A stretch of 64,000 nt of DNA from Caldimonas mangrovi (GCF_023721835.1 NZ_JAMKFE010000001.1:466296-530295); one strand, 5' to 3'. Shown: positions 31,596 to 41,588, counted from the first letter of the stretch. Notes: generated from the letters alone by a model not told the origin. Numbers and translations are program-made.

Positions 31596-32899
31596 GCGCC
31601 GCCTCCCGATTTCTCGGCCACTTTCAGCGCGCGGCCCAGGTCGTCGATCAGGTCGTCGGCGTCCTCGAGCCCGATCGACAGGCGGATCGTCCCTTGCGCA
31701 ATGCCGGCCTGCGCGAGTGCCGCGTCGTCCATGCGGAAGTGCGTCGTCGAGGCCGGGTGGATGACCAGCGAACGGCAGTCGCCGACGTTGGCGAGGTGCG
31801 AGAACACTTTCAAGGTCTCGATGAATCGGCGCCCCTGCGATCGGCTGCCCTTCATGTCGAAGCTGAACACCGAGCCGCAGCCGCGCGGCAGCAGGCGTTG
31901 CGCCAAGGCGTGGCTGGGATGCCCGGGCAGTTCGGGGTAGCCGATGCGCTCGACCAGCGGGTGCCGACTCAGATAGTCGACCACCTTGCGGGTGTTGCCG
32001 ATGTGGCGCTCCATGCGCATGGACAGGGTCTCGACGCCCTGCAGGATCAGCCAGGCCGTATGCGGGCTCATGCAGGCACCGAAGTCGCGCAGGCCTTCGC
32101 GGCGTGCACGCAGCAGGAAGGCGCCGATGGTGCTCTCCTCGGTGAACACCATGTTGTGGAAGCCGGCATAGGCTTGCGTCAGTTCCGCAAAGCGCCCGGA
32201 AGCTTCCCAGTCGAAGCTGCCGCTGTCGACCAGCACGCCGCCGATCACCGTGCCATGGCCGGACAGGAACTTGGTGGCCGAGTGGTAAACGAGGTCTGCG
32301 CCGTGGTCGAACGGTCGCATCAGGTAGGGCGTCGTGAAGGTGGAGTCGACCAGCAGCGGGATCCCGAGCTCGTGCGCGAGCGTGCTGACGGTGGGGATAT
32401 CGAGCACGTCCAGCCCCGGGTTGCCGAGAGTCTCGCCGAAGAACAGCCGGGTGTTCGGCCGTACCGCGCCGCGCCAGCCGTCGATGTCGCCCGGCTTCAC
32501 GAACGTGGTCTCGATGCCGAAGCGCGCCAGCGTGTAGTGCAGCAGGTTGTGCGAGCCGCCGTAGAGGGCGCTGCTGGCGACGATGTGTGAGCCGGCCCCC
32601 ATCAGCGTGACGATCGCGAGGTGCAGCGCGGCCTGGCCGCTGGCGGTGGCAATGGCACCGGCGCCGCCTTCGAGCGCGGCGATGCGCTCTTCCAGCACGG
32701 CCGTGGTCGGGTTGGAAATGCGCGAGTAGACGTGTCCCGAGCGTTCCATGTTGAACAGCGCCGCGGCATGGTCGCTGTCGTCGAACACGAACGAGGTGCT
32801 GAGATAGATCGGCACCGCACGGGCACCGGTGGCAGGGTCGGGCGGGCTGCCGGCGTGCAGGGCCAGCGTGTCGAAGCCGGGGTCGGCGTATCCGGGCAT
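31592..32899 (-). CDS. metY: O-acetylhomoserine (thiol)-lyase / O-acetylhomoserine sulfhydrylase family
   Basis: A 435-residue PLP enzyme of the Cys/Met-metabolism family, which makes homocysteine from O-acetylhomoserine and sulfide. GFDTLALHAGSPPDPATGARAVPIY is the MetY-like N-terminus, SRISNPTTAVLEERIAALEGG binds PLP phosphate, and Lys210 in HSATKFLSGHGT is the internal aldimine. The length (about 430) fits MetY rather than the roughly 390-residue MetB/MetZ, although MetZ-like activity cannot be excluded. It is the first gene of a coupled minus-strand trio. Confidence 0.85.
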   Translation of the reverse strand: MPGYADPGFDTLALHAGSPPDPATGARAVPIYLSTSFVFDDSDHAAALFNMERSGHVYSRISNPTTAVLEERIAALEGGAGAIATASGQAALHLAIVTLMGAGSHIVASSALYGGSHNLLHYTLARFGIETTFVKPGDIDGWRGAVRPNTRLFFGETLGNPGLDVLDIPTVSTLAHELGIPLLVDSTFTTPYLMRPFDHGADLVYHSATKFLSGHGTVIGGVLVDSGSFDWEASGRFAELTQAYAGFHNMVFTEESTIGAFLLRARREGLRDFGACMSPHTAWLILQGVETLSMRMERHIGNTRKVVDYLSRHPLVERIGYPELPGHPSHALAQRLLPRGCGSVFSFDMKGSRSQGRRFIETLKVFSHLANVGDCRSLVIHPASTTHFRMDDAALAQAGIAQGTIRLSIGLEDADDLIDDLGRALKVAEKSGGGA

Positions 32900-32955
32900 G
32901 AAAGTCTCCAGTTTGGCGCAACGCGCGGGTGTTTGGCACCAGCGGTTACCGCTCG

Positions 32956-32984
32956 GTCACATGCCGTTCATTGTGGGCTATATT
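32956..32984 (+). promoter_or_regulatory. Putative sigma70 promoter of the CBS-domain gene
   Basis: GTCACA (32956-32961, 4 of 6 to TTGACA) and TATATT (32979-32984, 5 of 6 to TATAAT) with a 17-bp spacer, about 50 bp upstream of ATG 33033. Confidence 0.6.
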
Positions 32985-33032
32985 GGTTCACCGATCGGCC
33001 GCCGAGGGGCGGGCCGGAACAGGAGACAGATC

Positions 33033-33497
33033 ATGAAAGTCAGCGACATCCTTCGCGTCAAGGGCGGGACGCTTTTCACCGTTTCACCCGACCAGCCCCT
33101 GGCCGAAGCCCTGAAGGCGATGGCCGAGCACGATATCGGCTCGCTGGTCGTGATGGAGCACGGCGATCTGGTCGGCATGCTGACCTTCCGCGAGGTGATC
33201 CAGGCGGTGGTGGGCAACGGCGGCAGCGTCGGCCAGACCATCGTGCGCACCGTGATGGACAACGCACCCCTGACCTGCACGCTGGAGACCGAGATCGACG
33301 AGGTCCGCCGCATGATGCTCGGCCGTCACGCGCGCTACATGCCGGTGATGAACCAGCGCACGCTGATGGGCGTCATTTCGTTCTACGATGTCGCCAAGGC
33401 GGTGGTCGACAGCCAGGACTTCGAGAACCGCATGCTCAAGGCCTACATCCGGGACTGGCCCGGCGCCGATGGCGGCGAACCCGTCCAGACGCTCTGA
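33033..33497 (+). CDS. CBS-domain pair protein
   Basis: A 154-residue protein consisting of two CBS motifs (about 1-65 and 73-130) that form one Bateman module, e.g. FTVSPDQPLAEALKAMAEHDIGSLVV and RRMMLGRHARYMPVMNQRTLMGVISFYDV. Such modules bind adenosyl nucleotides and act as sensors; the partner is unknown. The ribosome-binding site AGGAGA precedes ATG 33033. The gene is monocistronic in appearance. Confidence 0.92.
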   Translation: MKVSDILRVKGGTLFTVSPDQPLAEALKAMAEHDIGSLVVMEHGDLVGMLTFREVIQAVVGNGGSVGQTIVRTVMDNAPLTCTLETEIDEVRRMMLGRHARYMPVMNQRTLMGVISFYDVAKAVVDSQDFENRMLKAYIRDWPGADGGEPVQTL

Positions 33498-33713
33498 ACC
33501 ATCTGACCCCGAACCGCTGCAGCGCTCCCGTCGAGGCGCGTCACTGGCGGCCCGGCGCCGGCGCCGTCGTCGTGCCCTCGGCTTCGGGCAGGTTCAGCCT
33601 GCCGGCGCTGGCTGGCAGGCCCGCCGGGCCGGCGCTTAGAATCGGTGCTTCCTCAACGGCCGCTCAGGCCTCGTGCGATGGCGAGACAGAGTGGTCCTAC
33701 ACTCGTCCAGTCC

Positions 33714-34817
33714 ATGTCCGGCAGCACCTTCGGCACCCTGTTTCGCGTCACCAACTTCGGCGAGTCCCACGGACCCGCGATCGGCTGCGTGATCGACGGC
33801 TGCCCGCCGGGAATGGCGTTGTCGGAAGCCGACATCCAGCCGGATCTCGACCGCCGCCGCCCCGGTACTTCGCGTCACGTCACGCAGCGCAACGAGCCTG
33901 ATGCGGTCGAGGTCCTGTCGGGCGTCTACGAGGGCAAGACCACCGGCACGCCGATCTGCCTGCTGATCCGCAACACCGATCAGCGCAGCAAGGACTACGG
34001 CAACATCGCGCAGACCTTTCGCCCGGGCCATGCCGACTACACCTACTGGCACAAGTACGGCATTCGCGACCCGCGGGGCGGAGGCCGTTCGTCGGCGCGG
34101 TTGACGGCACCGATGGTCGGTGCGGGGGCCATTGCCAAGAAATGGCTGAAGCAGCAGTACGGCACCACCTTTCGGGGTGGCATGACCCAACTGGGCGACA
34201 TCGAGATCCCGTTCGAGTCGTGGGAGCACGTACCCAACAACCCGTTCTTCGCGCCCAACGCGAGCGTGATCACCCGGCTCGAGGATTACATGGACGCCTT
34301 GCGCAAGGCGGGCGATTCGGTCGGCGCGCGCATCCGCGTCGAGGCCACCGGCGTTCCGGTGGGGCTGGGGGAGCCGCTGTTCGACAAGCTCGACGCTGAC
34401 ATCGCCTACGCGATGATGGGCATCAACGCGGTCAAGGGTGTCGAGATTGGTGCCGGTTTCGCCTGTGTGGCCCAGAAGGGCACTGAACATGGCGACGAGC
34501 TGACGCCGCAGGGCTTTCGCGGCAACAACGCCGGCGGCGTGCTCGGCGGCATCAGCACCGGGCAGGACATCGCGGTGTCGATCGCGATCAAGCCGACCAG
34601 CTCGATCCGCAGCCCGCGCGCCTCGATCGACCTGGCCGGCCACCCGGCGACGGTCGAGACCTTCGGCCGCCACGACCCGTGTGTCGGCATCCGCGCAACG
34701 CCCATCGCAGAGGCGATGCTGGCACTGGTGCTGATGGACCACGCGCTGCGCCATCGCGCGCAGTGCGGCGACGTGCACGTCGATACGCCCCGCATTCCTG
34801 GCCACCTGCCCCGCTGA
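33714..34817 (+). CDS. aroC: Chorismate synthase
   Basis: A 367-residue FMN-dependent lyase that converts 5-enolpyruvylshikimate-3-phosphate to chorismate, the last common step of aromatic amino acid synthesis. Signatures are [39 protein letters not shown] and [22 protein letters not shown] 33714 (MSGSTFGT) matches the family start; the frame is open to 33645 upstream. A TAGAAT box lies at 33637-33642. Confidence 0.98.
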   Translation: MSGSTFGTLFRVTNFGESHGPAIGCVIDGCPPGMALSEADIQPDLDRRRPGTSRHVTQRNEPDAVEVLSGVYEGKTTGTPICLLIRNTDQRSKDYGNIAQTFRPGHADYTYWHKYGIRDPRGGGRSSARLTAPMVGAGAIAKKWLKQQYGTTFRGGMTQLGDIEIPFESWEHVPNNPFFAPNASVITRLEDYMDALRKAGDSVGARIRVEATGVPVGLGEPLFDKLDADIAYAMMGINAVKGVEIGAGFACVAQKGTEHGDELTPQGFRGNNAGGVLGGISTGQDIAVSIAIKPTSSIRSPRASIDLAGHPATVETFGRHDPCVGIRATPIAEAMLALVLMDHALRHRAQCGDVHVDTPRIPGHLPR

Positions 34818-34828
34818 GCGCCCGCTTC

Positions 34829-36031
34829 ATGGCCGAGGCCGCAGCGGCGCCGCGCGAGCTGTGGCGCTTCGCCGCGCTGTCGGCCACCTACTTCGCCTTC
34901 GTCGGCTACTTCAATCCCTATCTGCCGCTGTGGCTGAAGGAGTTGGGCTTCGGCACGTTCGCGATCGGTGCGCTGGTGGCCGTACAGAGCATCACACGCG
35001 TCGTCGCCCCGTACGGCTGGGGCTGGATCTGCGACCACACCGGGCAACGTGCCAGGCTGCTGCGCCTCTCTTCGGCCCTGGCGTGCCTGTTCGCGCTCGG
35101 CCTGCTGCTGACACCGTACCGCGTCGTCCCGAGCGTCGGCTACGTCGGTGCGGTGCTGTTCCTGATGTTCCTCAACACCAGCGCCATGATGCCGATGGCC
35201 GAGGCCGCAATGGCGCAGCACGTGAGCAGCGACCGCGGCCTGGATGTGGCGCGCTACGGGCGCATCCGCGTCTGGGGCTCGATCGGCTTCATCGTCACCG
35301 TGGTCGTGTTCGGTTTCTGGTTCGAAGCGCAGGGCCTGCGCTGGTTCGCCCCCGGTGCGGCGCTGATCCTGCTCGCACTCGTGATCGCTTGCGCTCGCCT
35401 GCCGGCCGAGCGGCCTGCCGTGTATGGGCGCGAAGCGGTGCCGTCGCTGCGGCCGGTGCTTGCCCGCCCGGAGGTACGCTGGTTTTTCGTGTCGGCGTTC
35501 TTCATGATCCTGGGGCACATCAGCCTGTACGCGTTCTTCTCGCTGCATCTCGACGCACTGGGCTACAGCAAGCGGGTCGTCGGCGCGTTGTGGGCGGTCT
35601 CGGTGATGGCCGAGATCGCCTGGTTCCTGTGGCAGGGCCGCTGGCTGGGGCACTGGCCGTTGACCACCTGGCTTGCACTGACGGGAGTGGTGGCCGCGTT
35701 GCGTTTCGGCGCGACAGCGGCCTTCGGCGCCAGCCTCTCGGTGCTCGTGGTGGCCCAGGCGACGCATGCGGTGACGTTCGCGGCCCACCACACCGTGTGC
35801 ATCGCCCTGATCAACCAGCATTTCCCGGGCCGCTTGCGCGGGCGCGGGCAAGCGCTCTACACGGTCATCGGCTACGGCATCCCGGGCGTGCTGGGCGGCG
35901 TCGCCGGTGGGGCACTGAGCGACGCGGCGGGATTTGCCGCGGTGTTCTGGGCGGCCGGCGCCGTGGCACTGCTGGCTGCATTGGCTGCTTGGCGCGCGGC
36001 TTCGACCACCGTTCTGCACGATCAGGCTTAG
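34829..36031 (+). CDS. MFS transporter (MFS_1-like / HcaT-type permease)
   Basis: A 400-residue inner-membrane protein with 12 predicted helices. The start YFAFVGYFNPYLPLWLKELGFGTFAIGALVAV and the loop RVVAPYGWGWICDHTGQRARLLR are characteristic of the 3-phenylpropionate/HcaT-like MFS branch. The substrate is not predictable. It starts 11 bp after aroC, so the two are likely cotranscribed although functionally unrelated. Confidence 0.85.
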   Translation: MAEAAAAPRELWRFAALSATYFAFVGYFNPYLPLWLKELGFGTFAIGALVAVQSITRVVAPYGWGWICDHTGQRARLLRLSSALACLFALGLLLTPYRVVPSVGYVGAVLFLMFLNTSAMMPMAEAAMAQHVSSDRGLDVARYGRIRVWGSIGFIVTVVVFGFWFEAQGLRWFAPGAALILLALVIACARLPAERPAVYGREAVPSLRPVLARPEVRWFFVSAFFMILGHISLYAFFSLHLDALGYSKRVVGALWAVSVMAEIAWFLWQGRWLGHWPLTTWLALTGVVAALRFGATAAFGASLSVLVVAQATHAVTFAAHHTVCIALINQHFPGRLRGRGQALYTVIGYGIPGVLGGVAGGALSDAAGFAAVFWAAGAVALLAALAAWRAASTTVLHDQA

Positions 36032-36077
36032 ACGCGCAGAATCGGCTCTCGTTGTCACGACGAACGGGAGAAATCGC

Positions 36078-37100
36078 ATGCAATACGTTACGCTGGGCCG
36101 CACCGGCCTGCGGGTCTCGCGCATCTGCCTGGGCATGATGACCTACGGCACGCCGAAATGGCGGCCCTGGGTGCTTGACGAGGCCGCCGGCCGCCCGCTG
36201 GTGCAACGGGCTGTCGAACTGGGGGTCAATTTCTTCGACACCGCCGACATGTACTCGGCCGGCGAGAGCGAGGTACTGACCGGCCGCTTCGTGCGCGAGT
36301 TTTGCCGGCGCGACGAGGTCGTGATCGCGACCAAGGTGTACTTCCCGGTCGACATGGACTATGCCGGCGGGCCCGGCTCCGCGGGCTACCGGTCGCGCCC
36401 CAACATGGAGGGCCTGAGCCGCAAGCGGATCTTCCAAGCTGTCGACGAAAGCCTCAGGCGACTGGGCACCGACTACATCGATCTGTACCAGATCCACCGC
36501 TGGGACCCGCTCACGCCTATCGAAGAGACCATGGAGGCCTTGCACGACGTGGTGAAGGCCGGCAAGGCCCGCTACATCGGTGCCAGCTCGATGTGGGCCT
36601 GGCAGTTTGCAAAGGCGCAGCAGACGGCCCGCGAGCGGGGCTGGACGCGCTTCGCCAGCATGCAGAATCATTACAACCTCGCCTACCGCGAGGAAGAACG
36701 CGAAATGATCCCGCTGTGCCGCGACCTCGGCGTGGCGCTGATCCCGTGGAGCCCGCTGGCGCGCGGCTTCCTTGCCGGCAACCGCGGCAAGGGCGACAAG
36801 CAGGCCGGTGCCACGTCGCGAGCGCAGACCGACGACATCGCCCAAAGCTACTATTACCGCGACAGTGACTTCCAGGTCACGCGTGTACTGGGTGAACTCG
36901 CAGAGCGGCGCGAGGTGGGCGCTGCGACGCTGGCCTATGCATGGTTGTTGAAGAAGGGGGTGACCGCACCCATCGTCGGCGCCAGCAAGCCTGGCCAGTT
37001 GGAAGACGCCGTGCGCGCCGTCGAACTCGAGCTGACGGACGACGAGGCCCGGCAACTGGAGGCGCCGTACGAGCCTCATCCGGTGCTCGGGCATCAGTAA
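36078..37100 (+). CDS. Aldo/keto reductase
   Basis: A 340-residue NADPH-dependent (beta/alpha)8 oxidoreductase. The catalytic Tyr and Asp are in FFDTADMYSAGESE, the Lys in VVIATKVYFPVD, and the coenzyme phosphate site in VGASKPGQLEDAVRAVELEL. Closest to the YajO/IolS-like AKR group. The physiological carbonyl substrate is unknown. It lies 46 bp after the MFS gene. The following 208 bp (37101-37308) carry no gene and presumably the amylase promoter, which I could not define. Confidence 0.9.
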   Translation: MQYVTLGRTGLRVSRICLGMMTYGTPKWRPWVLDEAAGRPLVQRAVELGVNFFDTADMYSAGESEVLTGRFVREFCRRDEVVIATKVYFPVDMDYAGGPGSAGYRSRPNMEGLSRKRIFQAVDESLRRLGTDYIDLYQIHRWDPLTPIEETMEALHDVVKAGKARYIGASSMWAWQFAKAQQTARERGWTRFASMQNHYNLAYREEEREMIPLCRDLGVALIPWSPLARGFLAGNRGKGDKQAGATSRAQTDDIAQSYYYRDSDFQVTRVLGELAERREVGAATLAYAWLLKKGVTAPIVGASKPGQLEDAVRAVELELTDDEARQLEAPYEPHPVLGHQ

Positions 37101-37308
37101 GGGCTGTCGCCGCTGAAACTACGGCGTGCCGCCGTGTGCGGCGCGCGCTTCCAACGGCGCCCGGAGACACTACTTACACAACATTCATCGGGCTGCCGCA
37201 CTTCTGCGTGCATTTCGCTGGGGCTGTACTTAAGCTACATGCCGGTTCCCCAACCGCTGAGACGGAGAGACCACTCCGTCCTGCCAGAAGCCATTGCAGG
37301 AGACAGAC

Positions 37309-39210
37309 ATGCAGCGTTCTTCAAACGCCCCCAGGCAGGGGCTGATCCGACCTTTCCCGTCGTTTTGCCGTCAGTTCGCTCTGGTGCTCGCCACAAGCGC
37401 CACGCTGGCGGGATCCTGGGCCCCAGGCGCCGCCCAAGCGCAAACGACAGCTCGTACCGCCTTCGTCCACCTCTTTGAATGGAAGTGGACCGACGTCGCC
37501 AAGGAATGCGAAACCTACCTCGGCCCCAAGGGCTTCGCGGCCGTGCAGGTTTCGCCGCCCAACGAACACCACTGGGTCACCAGCGGCGACGGTGCGCCGT
37601 ACCCCTGGTGGATGCGCTACCAGCCGGTCAGCTACCACCTCGATCGCAGTCGCAGCGGCACCCGTGCCGAGTTCCAGGACATGGTCAACCGCTGCAACGC
37701 GGCAGGCGTCGGCATCTACGTGGACGCGGTGATCAACCACATGTCCGGCGGCAACGGGGGCACCTCGAGCGCCGGGCGCAGCTGGAGCCACCACAACTAT
37801 CCCGGCCTGTACGGCTCGCAGGACTTTCATCAGCCTGTCTGCAGCATCACCAACTATGGCGATGCGAACAACGTGCAGAACTGCGAGCTCTCGGGCCTGC
37901 AGGACCTGAACACCGGCAGCAGCTATGTGCGCGCCAAGATCGCCGACTACCTGGTCGATCTGGCGAGCATGGGCGTCAAGGGCTTCCGCGTCGACGCGGC
38001 CAAGCACATCAGCCCGGGCGACCTCGGCGCCATCATCGACAACGTCAACTCGCGCACGGGTGCCAACAAGCCGTTCTGGTTTCTGGAAGTGATCGGCGCC
38101 GCGGGCGAGGCGGTACAGCCGAGCCAGTACTTCGCGCTGGGCAACAGTCAGGTCACCGTCACCGAGTTCTCCTATGGCAAGGAGCTGTACGGCAAGTTCG
38201 CTGGCGGCGGCAAGCTGGCCGACCTGCAGAGCTTCGGGCCGAGCTGGAACCTGATGCCCAGCAGCAAGGCGGTGGCCTTCGTCGACAACCACGACAAGCA
38301 GCGCGGCCATGGTGGTGGGGGTGGCTACGTCACTTATCACCATGGCAGCACCTACGACCTGGCGAACATCTTCATGCTGGCGTGGCCGTATGGCTACCCG
38401 GCGCTGATGTCGAGCTACGGCTTCAATCGCAGCAGCAGCTACGACACCAGCTACGGCCCGCCCCACTACAGCGACGGGGCGACCAAAGGCCCCTGGGACG
38501 GCAACCCGTCCAGCCCCGCCTGCTTCGACCCCTCGGTGGGCGGCTGGGTCTGTGAACACCGCTGGCGCGGGATCGGCAATATGGTGGCCTTTCGCAACGC
38601 GACGGTGGACAACTGGTTCGTCAGCGACTGGTGGAGCAACGGCAACAACCAGATCGCCTTCGGCCGAGGCGACAAGGGCTTTGTCGTCATCAACAAGGAA
38701 GGCAACGCGTTGACCCGCAGCTTCAAGACCAGCCTGCCGGCTGGGCAGTACTGCGACGTCATCTCGGGCGATTTCAACAACGGCACCTGCACCGGCAGCA
38801 TCGTGACCGTCGACGCAGGCGGCTACGCGATGATGTCGGCGCCGGCGAATGGCGCCGCGGCGGTCCACGTCGGTGCGCGCATCGGCGACCAGCAGCCGGG
38901 CGGGTACGCCAGCATCAGCTTCAACGTGACGGCCAGCACCGTGTGGGGCCAGAACGTTTTTGTCGTCGGCAACGTCGCGGCTCTCGGCAACTGGACGCCG
39001 ACGTCCGCGGCAGCGATGACGTGGCTCTCGGGCAGCGGCAGCACCGGCCACTGGCGCGCGACCGTTCAGCTGCCTGCCAACACGTCGCTCCAGTACAAGT
39101 ACATCAAGAGGGACGGGGCCGGCAACGTGGTATGGGAGAGCGGCAGCAACCGCATCGTGACCACGCCGGCACCGGGCGCCGCGACCGCCGTCAACGACGC
39201 ATGGCAGTGA
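37309..39210 (+). CDS. Secreted alpha-amylase (GH13) with C-terminal CBM20 starch-binding domain
   Basis: A 633-residue extracellular endo-amylase hydrolysing internal alpha-1,4 bonds of starch. A long signal peptide (hydrophobic core about 22-38) ends near AQA (about residue 44). Four GH13 regions are present: VDAVINHM; GFRVDAAKH with nucleophile Asp229; FWFLEVIG with acid/base Glu260; FVDNHDKQRGH with Asp329. This resembles the actinobacterial/animal-type subfamily (Streptomyces-like). The last roughly 100 residues (FNVTASTVWGQNVFVVGNVAALGNW to the end) form a CBM20. ATG 37309 with GGAGA at 37299-37303 is chosen over TTG 37294. It is convergent with the sugar-transporter operon. Confidence 0.95.
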   Translation: MQRSSNAPRQGLIRPFPSFCRQFALVLATSATLAGSWAPGAAQAQTTARTAFVHLFEWKWTDVAKECETYLGPKGFAAVQVSPPNEHHWVTSGDGAPYPWWMRYQPVSYHLDRSRSGTRAEFQDMVNRCNAAGVGIYVDAVINHMSGGNGGTSSAGRSWSHHNYPGLYGSQDFHQPVCSITNYGDANNVQNCELSGLQDLNTGSSYVRAKIADYLVDLASMGVKGFRVDAAKHISPGDLGAIIDNVNSRTGANKPFWFLEVIGAAGEAVQPSQYFALGNSQVTVTEFSYGKELYGKFAGGGKLADLQSFGPSWNLMPSSKAVAFVDNHDKQRGHGGGGGYVTYHHGSTYDLANIFMLAWPYGYPALMSSYGFNRSSSYDTSYGPPHYSDGATKGPWDGNPSSPACFDPSVGGWVCEHRWRGIGNMVAFRNATVDNWFVSDWWSNGNNQIAFGRGDKGFVVINKEGNALTRSFKTSLPAGQYCDVISGDFNNGTCTGSIVTVDAGGYAMMSAPANGAAAVHVGARIGDQQPGGYASISFNVTASTVWGQNVFVVGNVAALGNWTPTSAAAMTWLSGSGSTGHWRATVQLPANTSLQYKYIKRDGAGNVVWESGSNRIVTTPAPGAATAVNDAWQ

Positions 39211-39232
39211 CGTAGCGCCAGCACGCGGGCGC

Positions 39233-40441
39233 TCAGGACGACAAGGCCTTGAGCGCTTCGTAAACCGTGCCCAGTGTGTGGTAGTCGAGCTGGCCCGATT
39301 CGCTCTTCTCGTTGCTGAGCTTGCGGTTGTCGCGTGTGAGGGTGTGGTACCAGGCACCGTGCTCGTGGTCGATCAGGTAGTCCCAGCAGTACGACCACAA
39401 CCGGTTGTACCAGCGCCAGTAGTGCTCCAGCCCGGTGCGCTGACCGAGCAGCGCGGCGGCCGCCATCGATTCCGATTGCACCCAGAAGCTCTTGTCGTCG
39501 TCGCAGATGCTGCCATCGGGTGCCATGCGGTTGACGAGCCCCTGGCACGACTCGTCCCAGGCCCGTGGTACCGACGCATCGAACAAGGCCTGTGCACGCG
39601 GCAGCAGCCACGGAAGCGGCCGCTGCCGGTCGAGCATCAGCAACAGCTTGGCCCACTCGGCCTGATGCCCGAAGCTGTAGCCCCAGGGGTGGAAGATGTC
39701 GCCCGGGTCCTGGCGGTGGTCGTCCCAGTCCGGCGTCCAGTCCTCGTGGTAGCGCTCCCAGATCATGCCGCCGGTACGGTCTGCCAGTTGGACCGCAACG
39801 CGGTGTGCGAGCGCTTCGGCACGGTCCAGGTAGCGCTTGTCGCCGGTCGCTTCGGCCGCGGCCAGCAGGGCCTCGAACACGTGCATGTTGGCGTTTTGCC
39901 CGCGGTACGGCAGCCAGCGCCCGCTGGCGTCGGCCTCATCGGCATACAAGCCGTGCCGGGCATCCCAGAAACGCGCCTCGAGCTGTTCCCAGGCGTCCTC
40001 GAGGCAGACGTGCGCCTCGCTCACACCGACCTTCAGTGCATGGGCGCAGGCCAGCATCACGAAGGCCAGGCCGTAGGCGAACTGCCGGTTGTCCTGCACT
40101 TCGATGCGCCGGGTCCCGTCGCCATTCATGCAACGGAGCATCCAGGCGTAGTGTCCGGTTGTCGGGTCCCGATGCGCTTCTTGCAGGAAGGCCAGCCCGT
40201 GCTTCACGGCGTCGAGATAGGTCGGCGCACGGAAGTGCAAGTGCGCCATCGCGTAGTTGTAGATGAAGCGCGTGCTGTTGACGAGGTGGCGGCGTTCGGT
40301 GTCGAACGGGGTGCCGTCGTCCTTGAAGTAGTGGAAGAAGCCGCCGCGTTTGTCGATGCAGCGCGGGTGATAGAACGCCATCGTGTGGAAAATGTGTTCC
40401 TTCAGGAACGCGGGCGACTTGAAACGGGGCAGGTTTTGCAT
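39233..40441 (-). CDS. AGE-family sugar epimerase/isomerase (possible D-mannose isomerase)
   Basis: A 402-residue (alpha/alpha)6-barrel enzyme of the N-acylglucosamine 2-epimerase family. Segments such as RRHLVNSTRFIYNYAMAH, QNANMHVFEALLAA, WGYSFGHQAEWAKLLLML and ESMAAAALLG contain the conserved barrel His and Glu residues. Within this superfamily, members next to hexose transporters are usually D-mannose isomerases (mannose to fructose) or cellobiose 2-epimerases; the genomic setting favours the former. It is the distal gene of the minus-strand gts-like operon, 70 bp after the ATPase gene. Confidence 0.85.
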   Translation of the reverse strand: MQNLPRFKSPAFLKEHIFHTMAFYHPRCIDKRGGFFHYFKDDGTPFDTERRHLVNSTRFIYNYAMAHLHFRAPTYLDAVKHGLAFLQEAHRDPTTGHYAWMLRCMNGDGTRRIEVQDNRQFAYGLAFVMLACAHALKVGVSEAHVCLEDAWEQLEARFWDARHGLYADEADASGRWLPYRGQNANMHVFEALLAAAEATGDKRYLDRAEALAHRVAVQLADRTGGMIWERYHEDWTPDWDDHRQDPGDIFHPWGYSFGHQAEWAKLLLMLDRQRPLPWLLPRAQALFDASVPRAWDESCQGLVNRMAPDGSICDDDKSFWVQSESMAAAALLGQRTGLEHYWRWYNRLWSYCWDYLIDHEHGAWYHTLTRDNRKLSNEKSESGQLDYHTLGTVYEALKALSS

Positions 40442-40511
40442 CGGCGGACGGGCGCAAGCGCAGAAGCCGGGCTCTTGGCCCGGCAGCAGGGTTCGGCTGA
40501 CCGCTAGGGTA

Positions 40512-41588
40512 TCAGCCCACGCGCTGTTCCGTATGTCGGTCGAACAAGTGGGCGTCGCGCGCTGCCCAGCCCAGATGCACCCGGTCGCCCACGCGCTGGG
40601 TCACCTTGCCGGGAACGCGTGCAGTCACCATGCCGAGTGCCGTTTCAACCATGGCGTAGGTTTCGGGCCCTGTAGGCTCGATCATCGTCAGTTGACCGGG
40701 CAGCCCGGTGTCGGCAAAGCTCAACGCCTCGGGCCGCAGGCCGTAGACCAGCGCCGAAGCAGCGGTCGCGCCGCGCGCCTTCAGCGCGTCACGTTGTTCA
40801 TCGGTCAACTCGAGTTCGATGCCCTTTGCGGCGAGGCCGTTGTTCGTGCTCAGGTTGGCTTCGATCATGTTCATCGCCGGCGAGCCGATGAACTCGGCCA
40901 CGAAGCGCGTGGCCGGCCGGCTGTAGATGTCGTCGGGGGTGCCGAACTGCTGCACCACGCCGTCGCGCATCACTGCGATGCGGTCACCCAGGGTCATGGC
41001 CTCCACCTGATCGTGCGTGACATAAACCGTGGTGATGTGCGTGCGCTGATGCAGCAGCTTGATCTCGGCACGCATCTCGACGCGCAGCTTGGCATCGAGG
41101 TTGGACAGCGGTTCGTCGAACAGGAACAGCTTGGGCTCGCGTGCCAGTGCCCGGCCCATCGCAACGCGCTGGCGCTGGCCGCCGGACAACTGGCCGGGCT
41201 TGCGGTCGAGCAGGTGCTCGATCTGCAGCATCTTCGCGACGCGTTGCACCGCAGCCTCGCGCTGGGCCTTGGGCACCTTGCGCATCTCCAACCCGAACGA
41301 GATGTTCTGAGCGACGTTCATGTTGGGGTACAGCGCATAGCTCTGGAACACCATCGCGATGTCGCGGTCCTTGGGCAGCGCGTGCGTGACGTCCTTGTCG
41401 CCGATCTGGATAGCGCCGGAGGTCGGGAAGTCCAGCCCGGCGATCATCGACAGCAGTGTGGACTTGCCGCAGCCCGAGGGGCCGACCAGGATCAGGAATT
41501 CGCCGGCCTCGACCTCGAGATCGATGCCCTTGAGGATCTCGATCTGGTGATAGGCCTTGCGGATGTTGCGTATGGAGAGTGCACCCAT
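40512..41588 (-). CDS. gtsD: Sugar ABC transporter ATP-binding protein (MalK/UgpC/GtsD type)
   Basis: A 358-residue CUT1-type ATPase that energises the importer on the cytoplasmic side. It shows Walker A GPSGCGKST, Q-loop AMVFQSYALYPNMN, signature LSGGQRQRVAMGRALA, Walker B LFLFDEPLSNLDAK and the switch VYVTHDQVEAM. The C-terminal third (about 240-358) is the TOBE regulatory domain (RPEALSFADTG). It follows the MalG-type permease by 17 bp. Confidence 0.92.
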   Translation of the reverse strand: MGALSIRNIRKAYHQIEILKGIDLEVEAGEFLILVGPSGCGKSTLLSMIAGLDFPTSGAIQIGDKDVTHALPKDRDIAMVFQSYALYPNMNVAQNISFGLEMRKVPKAQREAAVQRVAKMLQIEHLLDRKPGQLSGGQRQRVAMGRALAREPKLFLFDEPLSNLDAKLRVEMRAEIKLLHQRTHITTVYVTHDQVEAMTLGDRIAVMRDGVVQQFGTPDDIYSRPATRFVAEFIGSPAMNMIEANLSTNNGLAAKGIELELTDEQRDALKARGATAASALVYGLRPEALSFADTGLPGQLTMIEPTGPETYAMVETALGMVTARVPGKVTQRVGDRVHLGWAARDAHLFDRHTEQRVG

